Of a DNA stretch of 43,635 nucleotides, positions 33,766 to 41,644 are shown in pieces. The DNA comes from Apilactobacillus xinyiensis (GTDB lineage: Bacteria > Bacillota > Bacilli > Lactobacillales > Lactobacillaceae). A model generated the notes under the pieces. It had not been told where the DNA came from. It worked only from the letters and a program-made list of their open reading frames with translations, and made no database searches. Position 1 is the first letter of the stretch. Each line of letters begins with the position of its first letter. The translations under genes were made by a program, and so were the position numbers. The stretch covers positions 1-43,635 of the forward strand of contig NZ_BPLL01000012.1 in NCBI RefSeq assembly GCF_019656235.1, written 5' to 3'.

Positions 33766-33779
33766 ATACAATATATAAA
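33752..33779 (+). promoter_or_regulatory. Candidate LCP-gene promoter
   Basis: TTGTAT (33752-33757), 16-nt spacer, TATAAA (33774-33779), close to the ribosome site. An alternative extended -10 (TGTTATAAT) ends at 33658. Confidence 0.4.
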
Positions 33780-33797
33780 TAAGAACGAGGAATGTAT

Positions 33798-34910
33798 ATG
33801 CAAAATCAAAATAATGATAAGAATAATATAACTAAGCGAAGTAATTCCACACACTATAAGAAACGTAACCATAAAGCATTATGGATTATATTTTTTATTG
33901 TACTAGCTGCAATTGTATTTGGATTGTTCAAAGGTTATGGTGCTTATCAAAAAGCTGAAAAAACTTTTAACAAAGCCTATGAAGCTGGAGATACAAATAA
34001 ACTTAGAAATGTTTCAAATGTTATATCTCAAAACAAGCCTCTATCAATCTTATTGCTAGGAACTGATACTGGAGCTTTAGGAAGACATGATACTGGTAGA
34101 ACTGATACTTTAATTTTAGCGACTGTAAATCCTAAAAAAGAAACTATTCATTTAACTAGTATTCCTAGAGATACTAAAGTAACTGTTCCTGGTGATTCTC
34201 AACCATATGAAAAAATCAATGCTGCTTATACAATTGGAGGGCCATCATCAGCTGTACAAACTGTACAAAACTTATTAAACGTCCCTATTGATTTCTATGC
34301 AATTGTAAACATGGGTGGTTTAGAAAAAATGGTTAATGCTGTTGGTGGTGTCGAGGTTAATCCTAAGTTAACTTTCCATTATGGAGCTGCAAATGTGGTT
34401 AAAGGACAAAAAGTATTATTAAATGGAAAACAAGCTTTAGATTATTCTCGTATGCGCCACGATGATCCTTTGGGAGATTATGGACGCCAAGCGCGTCAAA
34501 GAGAAGTTCTTCAAAAACTAGTTATGAAGGGTATGAATATTTCTTCATTACCAAGATATAAAGAAATATTGAATTCTATTTCTGGAAATCTAAAAACTGA
34601 TATGAAATTCAATGACATGTTAGCTATTAGAGAACGTTATGGAAACGCTACACATCATATCAAATCAGAAACGCTACAAGGACAAAATGCTGTTTTTGAT
34701 GGAATTGATTATGAAGTTCCTTCAGATGATGAATTACTAAAAATAACCAATAACATTAGAGGTAGTTTAGGACTAAACACATTCAGTTCATTATCAGAAG
34801 CTCAAAATCAAACCGATGATAATGGAAATGGTAGTAATAATGGTTCTTCTTCAACCAATTCTAATGGATATAGCTCTTCTAATGCTTATAGCAGTCAAAA
34901 TGCATATTAA
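33798..34910 (+). CDS. LytR-CpsA-Psr (LCP) family protein
   Basis: LCP enzymes attach teichoic acid or polysaccharide to peptidoglycan from undecaprenyl-linked precursors. A basic cytoplasmic tail (residues 1-28) and one membrane segment (about 29-48) are followed by the extracellular LCP domain: LLLGTDTGALGRHDTGRTDT, LTSIPRDTKV and YSRMRHDDPLGDYGRQARQ with the usual Asp/Arg residues. The C-terminus (from about 330) is Ser/Asn-rich and probably disordered. GAGG is 7 nt from the ATG at 33798; the ATG two codons earlier is too close. Related in pathway to tagA at 38978. Confidence 0.93.
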   Translation: MQNQNNDKNNITKRSNSTHYKKRNHKALWIIFFIVLAAIVFGLFKGYGAYQKAEKTFNKAYEAGDTNKLRNVSNVISQNKPLSILLLGTDTGALGRHDTGRTDTLILATVNPKKETIHLTSIPRDTKVTVPGDSQPYEKINAAYTIGGPSSAVQTVQNLLNVPIDFYAIVNMGGLEKMVNAVGGVEVNPKLTFHYGAANVVKGQKVLLNGKQALDYSRMRHDDPLGDYGRQARQREVLQKLVMKGMNISSLPRYKEILNSISGNLKTDMKFNDMLAIRERYGNATHHIKSETLQGQNAVFDGIDYEVPSDDELLKITNNIRGSLGLNTFSSLSEAQNQTDDNGNGSNNGSSSTNSNGYSSSNAYSSQNAY

Positions 34911-34953
34911 AAAAACAGCCTAAGTAGTTATATCAGCTACTTAGGCTGTTTTT
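34911..34953 (+). terminator. Terminator after the LCP gene
   Basis: Stem aaaaacagcctaagtag with ctacttaggctgttttt and a T-run on the plus strand, directly after the stop codon. Confidence 0.93.
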
Positions 34954-34971
34954 TATTGATTATAGTTAAAA

Positions 34972-35013
34972 TAAAAAAGACTTCTAAAACATTAGTTTTA
35001 GAAGTCTTTTTTA
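34972..35013 (-). terminator. Terminator after tRNA-Leu
   Basis: Perfect 18-bp stem (34973-34990 with 34995-35012), 4-nt loop, T-run on the minus strand; begins at the 3' end of the tRNA. Confidence 0.92.
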
Positions 35014-35099
35014 TGCGGCCAAGAAGATTCGAACTTCCACCGAGATAATTCCCGACAAGATCCTTAATCTTGCGCGTCTGCCAATTCCGCCATAGCCGC
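35014..35099 (-). tRNA. tRNA-Leu(AAG)
   Basis: 86-nt class II tRNA. Acceptor GCGGCTA pairs with TGGCCGC plus discriminator A. Anticodon stem CAAGA/TCTTG encloses the loop TTAAGGA, so the anticodon is AAG with G37. The long variable arm (about CGGGAATTATCTCG) and the T-loop TTCGAAT are normal for Leu. No CCA is encoded. An A at position 34 is unusual in bacteria outside tRNA-Arg(ACG). Confidence 0.95.
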
Positions 35100-35117
35100 A
35101 TTACGTACTGTAATTAT

Positions 35118-35146
35118 ATAATAACAAATTTAATTTGTATTGGCAA
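35118..35146 (-). promoter_or_regulatory. Candidate tRNA-Leu promoter
   Basis: Minus strand TTGCCA (35141-35146), 17-nt spacer, TATTAT (35118-35123); start predicted about 12 nt before the tRNA. Confidence 0.6.
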
Positions 35147-35162
35147 TAATATAATTATTAAT

Positions 35163-36038
35163 TTATTCGCCTCTCACCTGAGCACCATCGCTAGCAACAT
35201 CTATAATTCTTAAACTACCTTGAAAATCTTGATCACTTAAAGCATCTCTAATTTGATTAAGTTCAGATTCTGTACCTAAAGTAACGACTGTAGAGCCAAA
35301 GCCACTAAGGTAAGTACTGTGTACTCCTACCCGATGTGCAATCTTTCTAATTAAGTTTAGGCTATTTCCATCATCTGATGAAATGTATTTGTAAAAGTGA
35401 TCCAATTCCATCATAGATGTAGCCTTACTCCATTCATTTGACATAATTGCAGCTACGAAAACATTTGAAAAGCTGCTGGCATTTACAGCATCTCTATAGC
35501 TAATTTTGTCATCGTTATGGGATAATTGTTCATAAACGTCACTATTTTTAATGGAAATCAAGGCTTTAATATTTTTAGGAATTGTAGTTTTTACCGTTGT
35601 GGCTAAATTGCCATCAAAAGTAGAAATAGTTAAATCACCTAAAATAGCTGAAGCAATATTATTAGAATGTTTTTCCATACGAGAGCCTATGTTTATTTGC
35701 TCATCTAATGATAAGTTCATTTTACCTAAAGCATTAGCAATTTTTATTCCGGCAACAATCGCTGTTGTACTTGATCCTAAACCATGCATTACTGGTATAT
35801 CTGACATAACAGTTAATTGATGTGGTTTTATATTATGATTTACTTTTAAAATAGTTTTTACAATCAAATTATTTTCATCATGTGGAATATTTTCACCTAA
35901 AGCATGATTAACTCGCCACTCACTAGTGGGTTCTTCAACAATAACGGTATAATATAATTTCAAAGCAATTCCAATTGAATTAACTCCTGGACCTAAATTG
36001 GCCGAAGTAGCTGGAATGCGAACAATAATCTTGCCCAA
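35163..36038 (-). CDS. thrB: Homoserine kinase
   Basis: GHMP-family kinase phosphorylating homoserine in threonine synthesis. N-terminal IIVRIPATSANLGPG, ATP-binding motif 2 HGLGSSTTAIVAG (about residues 90-102) and C-terminal STYLSGFGSTVV are present. Of three possible starts, the ATG at 36053 has no ribosome site and the next ATG is too close to GGAG; the TTG at 36038, 9 nt after GGAG, is preferred (291 residues). No other threonine genes are adjacent, so pathway completeness is unknown. It follows the sprT-like gene by 18 nt. Confidence 0.9.
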   Translation of the reverse strand: MGKIIVRIPATSANLGPGVNSIGIALKLYYTVIVEEPTSEWRVNHALGENIPHDENNLIVKTILKVNHNIKPHQLTVMSDIPVMHGLGSSTTAIVAGIKIANALGKMNLSLDEQINIGSRMEKHSNNIASAILGDLTISTFDGNLATTVKTTIPKNIKALISIKNSDVYEQLSHNDDKISYRDAVNASSFSNVFVAAIMSNEWSKATSMMELDHFYKYISSDDGNSLNLIRKIAHRVGVHSTYLSGFGSTVVTLGTESELNQIRDALSDQDFQGSLRIIDVASDGAQVRGE

Positions 36039-36056
36039 TTTTTTCATCTCCATTTG

Positions 36057-36491
36057 TCATGATAATTTTATATTACCGTGGCATTTACTACATACATATT
36101 TTAAAGAATTAATCTTTCTATGTCTAATATAAACACAACCACATTTTTGACAAACATATTTTAAATTTTTTTGACGTTCTAAGATGGGTACATATCGGAT
36201 ACCTTCTACTTGGTTCAATAAATCAATAAACTTTTTGGTATTATGACGTCCTGAATATCCTAAAAGGTGTAAGTGGTAATGGCATAGTTCATGTTTAATA
36301 ACCCCTAATAATATATCATAAGAATACTTTTCTAAAATTTTTGGGTTTATATCAATACAATGTGATTTTAAATTATATCTACCTCCAGTAGTCTTAAGTC
36401 GATAATTAAAAAAAGCTTTATGTAAAAATTTTCTATCAAAATACTTTATAGATATTTTTTTTACAAGTTCATTAAGCTGCTCATCAGTCAT
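36057..36491 (-). CDS. SprT-like zinc metalloprotein
   Basis: SprT domain with the zinc motif HELCHYHLH (HExxH type) and a C-terminal zinc ribbon (CQKCGCVY and CSKCHGN). The start MTDEQLNELVKKIS at 36491 matches SprT family starts and gives 144 residues. An upstream in-frame hydrophobic extension to 36581 is rejected because it is encoded by the nadE terminator hairpin. The ribosome site before 36491 is weak (GAAAG). Relatives are DNA-protein crosslink proteases (SPRTN-like), but the bacterial role is unproven. Confidence 0.85.
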   Translation of the reverse strand: MTDEQLNELVKKISIKYFDRKFLHKAFFNYRLKTTGGRYNLKSHCIDINPKILEKYSYDILLGVIKHELCHYHLHLLGYSGRHNTKKFIDLLNQVEGIRYVPILERQKNLKYVCQKCGCVYIRHRKINSLKYVCSKCHGNIKLS

Positions 36492-36540
36492 GCAATCATT
36501 TCTTTCATAGTTATTTAAATAAATTACGTAAAATAAGACT

Positions 36541-36578
36541 ATAAAAATGAAAAATGCAAGCAATAAAATTGCTTGCAT
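36541..36578 (-). terminator. Terminator after nadE
   Basis: Perfect 10-bp stem atgcaagcaa (36554-36563) with ttgcttgcat (36569-36578), then TTTTCATTTTTAT on the minus strand. It begins within 8 nt of the nadE stop. Confidence 0.92.
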
Positions 36579-36585
36579 CAAACGA

Positions 36586-37413
36586 TTATTTCCAAAAATC
36601 GTCGTAAATATTGATTGGTAAATGACGTTTATGCTCAGTTTTAATATACCAATTTTCTATTTTCTCTGCTGAATCATTAGCTATTTCTCTACCCTCTAGG
36701 TAATTATCAATGTCATCATAAGTAACACCAAGAGCTACTTCATCTGGTAAAGCTGGTCTATCATCTTCTAAATCAGCTGTAGGAGTCTTTTGATAAAGAT
36801 GTTTAGGTGCATTTAACACTTCCAGCATTTCCTTGCCTTGACGTTTATCTAAACGCCAAATTGGGGTAATATCAGCTGCACCATCACCATACTTGGTATA
36901 AAAACCTGTAATAGCTTCAGCAGCATGATCAGTACCTAAAACAGCCCCTTTTTCTTCACCTGCTACTGCATATTGAACTATCATACGTTCACGAGCTTTT
37001 ATATTCCCTTTGTTGAAATCAGAAATATTTTCACCAGCTACTTCTAAAGCTTTAACAGCAGCATCAGCCATCGGTTTAATGTCAACTCTTAAAACTTTAT
37101 CAGCTTGCATAAATGAAATGGCATCCATGGCATCTGATTCATCTGCTTGAGTTCCATAAGGTAAACGTACAGCAATAAATTTATAATCATTATCGCCAGT
37201 TTCATCCCTTAATTCTTGAATTGCCATTTGTGATAATTTTCCAACTAAAGTTGAATCTTGTCCCCCAGAAATGCCTAGCACTAAAGATTTTAAAAAGCTA
37301 TTTTTCTTAAGATAACTTTTTAAAAAATCAATACTATTGCGAATTTCAGTTTTTGCATCTATTTCTGGTTTAACTTTTAGAGTTTCAATAATTTCTTTTT
37401 GTAATTTACGCAT
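36586..37413 (-). CDS. nadE: NH3-dependent NAD+ synthetase
   Basis: Converts nicotinic acid adenine dinucleotide to NAD+ with ATP and ammonia. The PP-loop is [15 protein letters not shown] (about residues 46-60); [25 protein letters not shown] is given in part by its core GTDHAAEA and GDGAADITP. Starts at ATG 37413 after AGAG; an ATG three codons upstream is less well placed. 275 residues, the length of the E. coli enzyme. Downstream of pncB by 13 nt: a two-gene nicotinate salvage operon, with nadD elsewhere. Confidence 0.97.
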   Translation of the reverse strand: MRKLQKEIIETLKVKPEIDAKTEIRNSIDFLKSYLKKNSFLKSLVLGISGGQDSTLVGKLSQMAIQELRDETGDNDYKFIAVRLPYGTQADESDAMDAISFMQADKVLRVDIKPMADAAVKALEVAGENISDFNKGNIKARERMIVQYAVAGEEKGAVLGTDHAAEAITGFYTKYGDGAADITPIWRLDKRQGKEMLEVLNAPKHLYQKTPTADLEDDRPALPDEVALGVTYDDIDNYLEGREIANDSAEKIENWYIKTEHKRHLPINIYDDFWK

Positions 37414-37426
37414 TTTAATCATCTCT

Positions 37427-38890
37427 TTAATAATCCAAATTTTGAATAAATTTATGCACTTTTTTAATGATAGCCATTTTGTTATCCCAACATTTTTGAG
37501 ATAAATCGACTGGATAATCTTGTGGATTTAATTCACGCTTGTACTCTGGCCACAATGAAGCTAATGCATTAGCTGAATACTTTTTAATTTCAGATAATTG
37601 TGGCTGTTGGTATACTAATTTTCCGTTTTCAAAAATATCTTTCAATAACGGTTTAGCTTCAAAATCAGTAATAGTTTTGTTGATATAAGTAAATTGTGGA
37701 TGGAACATGTATATACTATCTTGATTTTGTGGATTTTCATCACTTAAGGCAATATAATCGCCTTCAGATTTTCCATCTGCACTTTCAGTAATACGCCAAA
37801 CTTGCTTTTTACCAGGAGTAGATACTTTTTCAGCGTTGTTAGATATTTTGATGGTATCAATCATTTGACCGTCTTTATTTTCCACAGAAACCATCTTATA
37901 TACAGCTCCTAAAGCTGGTTGGTCAAATGCTGTAATGACTTGAGTTCCGACGCCCCATACGTCAATTTTAGCGTCCTGCATTTTCAAACTAGTAATTGTT
38001 TTTTCATCTAAATCATTAGAAGCAATTATTTTAGCATCTTTATATCCTGCATTATCTAGCATTTCTCTAACTCGTTTAGATAAGTATGCCATATCACCAG
38101 AATCAATTCTAACTCCTGCAAAATGGATTTTATCACCCATCTCATTTGCAACTTTAATGGCACTCGGTACGCCACTTTTAATAGTGTCGTAAGTATCAAC
38201 TAAAAAAACACACTCCTTATGTGTTTCTGCATAAGCTTTAAACGCATCATAGTCATCCCCATACAATTCTACTAATGAATGCGCATGCGTTCCACTAATT
38301 GGAATGCCAAACTTTTTACCAGCTAATACATTTGAAGTTGAATCAAATCCACCAATGTAAGCTGCACGAGTTCCCCAAATAGCAGCTGATGTTTCTTGGG
38401 CACGACGACTACCAAATTCCAAGAGTGGGTCATTATTAGCAGCCATTCTAATTCTAGAAGCCTTAGTTGCAATTAGAGTTTGATAATTAACCATATTAAG
38501 TAATGCTGTCTCAATCAATTGACATTCGGCAACAGTCCCTTCAATTTGCATAATAGGCTCGTTATTAAAAACTAACTCTCCTTCTAAAGCCGACTTAATA
38601 TTTCCATTAAAAGTAAAATCATGCAAATATTGCAAAAATTTTTCTGAATAGTTACCAGTTGAACGCAAAAATTCAATATCTTCATCTGTAAAATTAAGAT
38701 TTTGAACATAATTAATAACTCGTTCTAAACCGGCAAATATTGCGTAACCATTTTCAAAAGGCATTTTTCTAAAAAACATTTCAAAAACCGCACGCCTATT
38801 TTGAATTCCCTTTTCAAAATAAGTTTGCATCATATTAATTTCATAAGCATCAGTATGCATTGTTAAATTATCACAGTTAGACGAACTCAA
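37427..38890 (-). CDS. pncB: Nicotinate phosphoribosyltransferase
   Basis: First step of nicotinate salvage: nicotinate + PRPP to nicotinate mononucleotide. Typical features are [17 protein letters not shown] near the start, EFGSRRAQ in the middle, the autophosphorylated His region GTHAHSLVE and the IRIDSGD-like [12 protein letters not shown]. 487 residues. Start is TTG with AGGAGG 11 nt upstream. No NAD de novo genes are seen here. Confidence 0.96.
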   Translation of the reverse strand: MSSSNCDNLTMHTDAYEINMMQTYFEKGIQNRRAVFEMFFRKMPFENGYAIFAGLERVINYVQNLNFTDEDIEFLRSTGNYSEKFLQYLHDFTFNGNIKSALEGELVFNNEPIMQIEGTVAECQLIETALLNMVNYQTLIATKASRIRMAANNDPLLEFGSRRAQETSAAIWGTRAAYIGGFDSTSNVLAGKKFGIPISGTHAHSLVELYGDDYDAFKAYAETHKECVFLVDTYDTIKSGVPSAIKVANEMGDKIHFAGVRIDSGDMAYLSKRVREMLDNAGYKDAKIIASNDLDEKTITSLKMQDAKIDVWGVGTQVITAFDQPALGAVYKMVSVENKDGQMIDTIKISNNAEKVSTPGKKQVWRITESADGKSEGDYIALSDENPQNQDSIYMFHPQFTYINKTITDFEAKPLLKDIFENGKLVYQQPQLSEIKKYSANALASLWPEYKRELNPQDYPVDLSQKCWDNKMAIIKKVHKFIQNLDY

Positions 38891-38923
38891 GATAATTAAT
38901 TCCTCCTAATGTATCGCTTTTTA

Positions 38924-38952
38924 TTGTCTTTTATTTTATCATTAATTAAATA
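38924..38952 (+). promoter_or_regulatory. Candidate tagA promoter
   Basis: TTGTCT (38924-38929), 17-nt spacer, TAAATA (38947-38952), in the divergent pncB/tagA spacer. Confidence 0.45.
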
Positions 38953-38977
38953 AATAATCATATTGAAAGGAAATAAA

Positions 38978-39697
38978 ATGAGTAATACAAGTAAGATTTT
39001 AGGAATCGATTTCTACAATAATTCTTTTAATAATTTCTGTAAAGAAATAGAAATTAAAGCTAGTAACAGACAAAACACTTTTATAGTAACTGCTAATCCT
39101 GAAATAGCTCTTAATGCTTATCAAGATGAGTCGTTTTTAGAAATAGTAAAGCAAGCTGATTTTGTAGTTCCAGATGGTATCGGAATTGTGAAAGGTGCTA
39201 AAATGTTAGATCTTCCCATGAAAGAAAGAATATCTGGATATGATATCTTTTTGCATATGCTTGATTGGGGCAACAAAAATCACAAGTCAGCTTACTTTGT
39301 TGGCGCTAAACCAGCAATAATGAGCAAAATGAAAGATGTCATTAAAAAAACTTATCCTAATTTAAAAATAGCTGGAATTCAAGATGGCTATTTTAAAGAT
39401 GAACTCAAAGTAGCTAAGTCAATTCAAAAATCAAATTCAGATATGGTATTCATAGCACTTGGATCTCCTAAGCAAGAATATTTTATTAATAAATATAGAG
39501 AAGTTAATAATGGTATATGGATTGGACTAGGTGGAAGTTTTGATGTTTTATCAGGAGAAGTTAAGCGAGCACCTCAGTTTTGGATAAATCACCATATAGA
39601 ATGGCTATATAGATTAATTAAACAACCCAGCCGTATTGGTAGAATGATAGCTATCCCTAAATTTTTGAGATTAATTAAAAAACAAAAAAGATTGTAA
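38978..39697 (+). CDS. tagA: WecG/TagA/CpsF-family glycosyltransferase
   Basis: Probable N-acetylglucosaminyl-diphospho-undecaprenol N-acetylmannosaminyltransferase, which builds the wall teichoic acid linkage unit on the inner face of the membrane. Motifs: TANPEIALNAY with the catalytic-region residues, VPDGIGIVKGAK, FIALGSPKQEYF and IGLGGSFDVLSGEVKRAP. ATG at 38978 follows AAAGGA; a TTG five codons upstream contains that site. 239 residues. No other teichoic acid genes are adjacent. The stop codon lies inside the terminator hairpin. Confidence 0.92.
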   Translation: MSNTSKILGIDFYNNSFNNFCKEIEIKASNRQNTFIVTANPEIALNAYQDESFLEIVKQADFVVPDGIGIVKGAKMLDLPMKERISGYDIFLHMLDWGNKNHKSAYFVGAKPAIMSKMKDVIKKTYPNLKIAGIQDGYFKDELKVAKSIQKSNSDMVFIALGSPKQEYFINKYREVNNGIWIGLGGSFDVLSGEVKRAPQFWINHHIEWLYRLIKQPSRIGRMIAIPKFLRLIKKQKRL

Positions 39698-39719
39698 TTT
39701 ATAAATTACAATCTTTTTT
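39684..39719. terminator. Bidirectional terminator shared by tagA and the GntR gene
   Basis: Perfect stem aaaaaagattgtaattt with aaattacaatctttttt around a 3-nt loop. The tagA stop codon (39695-39697) is in the left arm and the convergent GntR stop is in the right end. Confidence 0.93.
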
Positions 39720-40419
39720 ATTTTTCTAGATAAAATTCAAATCGCTCACTAACATATTGAGTTCTAACATATTCAAATGGTTGATTATTATGAAAAGAAG
39801 TTACCTGTCTAAGTAATAAAATGGGATCGCCCTTTTTAATATCTAAATAATCAGAAATCTGTTCAGACGCTAATTTAGCTGACACCGTTTGTTTAGCTTT
39901 AATAGGCACTAAACTCTTCTTTTGTTCCAAAGCCCCATATAAAGAACTAGTAACATCTTTTTTACTTAATCCTCTAATAAACTTACTAGGAATCGTTGCA
40001 ACTTCAAAACATATTGGAATATCGTCACCATAACGAATTCTTTCCATTCTAAGAACTTTATCGTCTTGATTTATTTTTAATTTTTCCATCTCGCTTAAAG
40101 AAGGTTCAAGCGTATGATATGAAATAGTTTTACTAGATGGATTTTTACCTTGACTAATCATTATATCAGTAAAGCTAGTAATGCCAGACATCTTTTCTTG
40201 AACTTTTTGATTAGATACAAATGTACCTGAACCCACACGTTGTTCTAAAATGCCTTCATCTACTAATGTTTGGATAGCTTGACGTAATGTCATTCTACTA
40301 ACTCCAAACTTAACAGCGAGCTTTCTTTCAGATGGAAGACGACTGCCAACATTCCATTCACCATTTTCAACTTTTTTTCTGATTGAATTGTGTATTTTAA
40401 TATAAATTGGCACACCCAT
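39718..40419 (-). CDS. GntR/HutC-family regulator (UTRA domain)
   Basis: Winged helix-turn-helix (about residues 8-70; [20 protein letters not shown]) and a UTRA effector domain (about 90-230; [32 protein letters not shown]). Sequence style is near NagR/YvoA regulators of N-acetylglucosamine use, where the effector is a sugar phosphate; the actual ligand is not known. ATG with AAGGAG upstream. It lies 21 nt after proC in the same direction, with no sugar genes nearby, so targets are likely elsewhere. Confidence 0.88.
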   Translation of the reverse strand: MGVPIYIKIHNSIRKKVENGEWNVGSRLPSERKLAVKFGVSRMTLRQAIQTLVDEGILEQRVGSGTFVSNQKVQEKMSGITSFTDIMISQGKNPSSKTISYHTLEPSLSEMEKLKINQDDKVLRMERIRYGDDIPICFEVATIPSKFIRGLSKKDVTSSLYGALEQKKSLVPIKAKQTVSAKLASEQISDYLDIKKGDPILLLRQVTSFHNNQPFEYVRTQYVSERFEFYLEK

Positions 40420-40440
40420 TGAAAAGCTCCTTAACTGAAA

Positions 40441-41226
40441 TTAATCATCTTTAATTATAGAATCTATTCCCTTAGTTATAGATTTTTGAAAACCATGTTC
40501 TTCCATGGAAAGAAGTCCTTTAATAGTGTCTCCACCAGGTGAACAAACATCATCAATTAAACTATATGGAGTTTCATCTGATTCCATAACCATTTTAGAA
40601 GAACCTAAAACAGCTTTAGCCGCTATTTTAGTAGCTTGGTCTTTAGTTAAACCATATTTTACTCCTACTCTGCTTAAAGAATCAACAAATAAATAAGCAT
40701 ATGCTGGGGTACAACCACCCAAAATACCTGCAATATCAAAATTAGTTTCAGGTAATTCTAAAGAACTTCCAAAACTATTCAAAATTTCAATACTTTTATC
40801 TCTTAAATCGCCAGATAAGTTTTTATTATTTTTGTAAACTGTTAAGCCTTCACAAATTGAAGAATTGATATTAGGCAAAGTTCTTAAAATTGGTTGATCA
40901 TAACTAGTAAGTTCTTCCAATCTATCAATTGTTAATCCAGAAACAATTGAAATCAAAACTTTATCATTGCTAAGATGTTCTCTAACTTCCGATAAAATAT
41001 CTTGTACAGCATTAGGAGTGACAGCTAGAAATACAAAATCACTTTTATCTACAACTTCAACATTATTATCAACTGATGTTAAATTATATTCATTTGCAAA
41101 TTTTTCATATTTTTGCTTATTTCTACTGTGAACAAATATATTCTTACTATCAAAAGATTTTGAAGCAACCATACCCTTTATAATTGCTTTAGCCATGTTA
41201 CCAACGCCAATAAAACCTATATTCAT
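40441..41226 (-). CDS. proC: Pyrroline-5-carboxylate reductase
   Basis: Reduces pyrroline-5-carboxylate to proline with NAD(P)H. Rossmann motif IGFIGVGNMAKAIIKGM at residues 3-19; C-terminal SPGGDTIKGL (typically SPGGTT) and GGCTPAYAYLFVDSL. 261 residues. ATG with GGAG upstream. A candidate promoter lies in the terminator of tRNA-Gln. proA and proB are not in the window. Confidence 0.95.
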   Translation of the reverse strand: MNIGFIGVGNMAKAIIKGMVASKSFDSKNIFVHSRNKQKYEKFANEYNLTSVDNNVEVVDKSDFVFLAVTPNAVQDILSEVREHLSNDKVLISIVSGLTIDRLEELTSYDQPILRTLPNINSSICEGLTVYKNNKNLSGDLRDKSIEILNSFGSSLELPETNFDIAGILGGCTPAYAYLFVDSLSRVGVKYGLTKDQATKIAAKAVLGSSKMVMESDETPYSLIDDVCSPGGDTIKGLLSMEEHGFQKSITKGIDSIIKDD

Positions 41227-41249
41227 AATAACATCTCCATAAATTTTGT

Positions 41250-41278
41250 TAATAAAAAAGCTGATTAACTGTAAACAA
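41250..41278 (-). promoter_or_regulatory. Candidate proC promoter inside the tRNA-Gln terminator
   Basis: Minus strand TTGTTT (41273-41278) in the hairpin loop, 17-nt spacer, TTATTA (41250-41255) at the end of the T-tract. Confidence 0.4.
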
Positions 41279-41291
41279 TTAATCAGCTTTT
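41253..41291 (-). terminator. Terminator after tRNA-Gln
   Basis: Perfect 13-bp stem aaaagctgattaa (41256-41268) with ttaatcagctttt (41279-41291), T-run on the minus strand. Confidence 0.92.
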
Positions 41292-41297
41292 ATTTAG

Positions 41298-41369
41298 TTG
41301 GGCTAGCTGGGTTCGAACCAGCGCATGACAGGATCAAAACCTGTTGCCTTACCACTTGGCCATAGCCCA
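41298..41369 (-). tRNA. tRNA-Gln(TTG)
   Basis: 72 nt; acceptor TGGGCTA/TAGCCCA, anticodon stem ACAGG/CCTGT with loop TTTTGAT, anticodon TTG; T-loop TTCGAAC. No encoded CCA. Confidence 0.97.
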
Positions 41370-41376
41370 ATAATAA

Positions 41377-41459
41377 TGGAGGGGAGTGGATTCGAACCAC
41401 CGAACCCGAAGGAGCGGATTTACAGTCCGCCGCGTTTAGCCAGACTTCGCTACCCCTCC
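41377..41459 (-). tRNA. tRNA-Tyr(GTA)
   Basis: 83-nt class II tRNA; acceptor GGAGGGG/CCCCTCC, anticodon stem GCGGA/TCCGC with loop CTGTAAA, anticodon GTA; long variable arm. No encoded CCA. Seven nt upstream of tRNA-Gln, so co-transcribed. Confidence 0.97.
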
Positions 41460-41496
41460 GAAATAATTCATAATTATAACGAATTAACAATTAAAT

Positions 41497-41525
41497 ATTA
41501 TACATATCAAATTGTTTTTTGTCAA
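41497..41525 (-). promoter_or_regulatory. Consensus promoter P2 of tRNA-Tyr-Gln
   Basis: Minus strand TTGACA (41520-41525), 17-nt spacer, TATAAT (41497-41502): a perfect consensus sigma-A promoter. Confidence 0.85.
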
Positions 41526-41578
41526 GAAGTTTTTTTAATTAATTTATTTACTTGAATTAACTAACAACCAATCAACAA

Positions 41579-41600
41579 ATAATATAATATAATATAATTA
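41579..41600. repeat. ATAAT pentanucleotide repeat
   Basis: About four copies of a 5-nt unit (aatat/ataat register) within the upstream tRNA promoter; the -10 of that promoter is made from the repeat. Confidence 0.6.
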
Positions 41601-41612
41601 ATAGATTGTCAA
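41584..41612 (-). promoter_or_regulatory. Candidate promoter P1 of tRNA-Tyr-Gln
   Basis: Minus strand TTGACA (41607-41612), 17-nt spacer, TATTAT (41584-41589), 87 nt upstream of the consensus promoter. Confidence 0.65.
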
Positions 41613-41644
41613 CATTTTTTTATAATTATAAATTATTTTTTTTA

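Noticed and set aside
41579-41600. Short ATAAT repeat as a CRISPR-like or mobile repeat
   Set aside because: The units are 5 nt without spacers; it is a microsatellite within a promoter. No CRISPR array, cas gene, transposase or integrase was found in the window.
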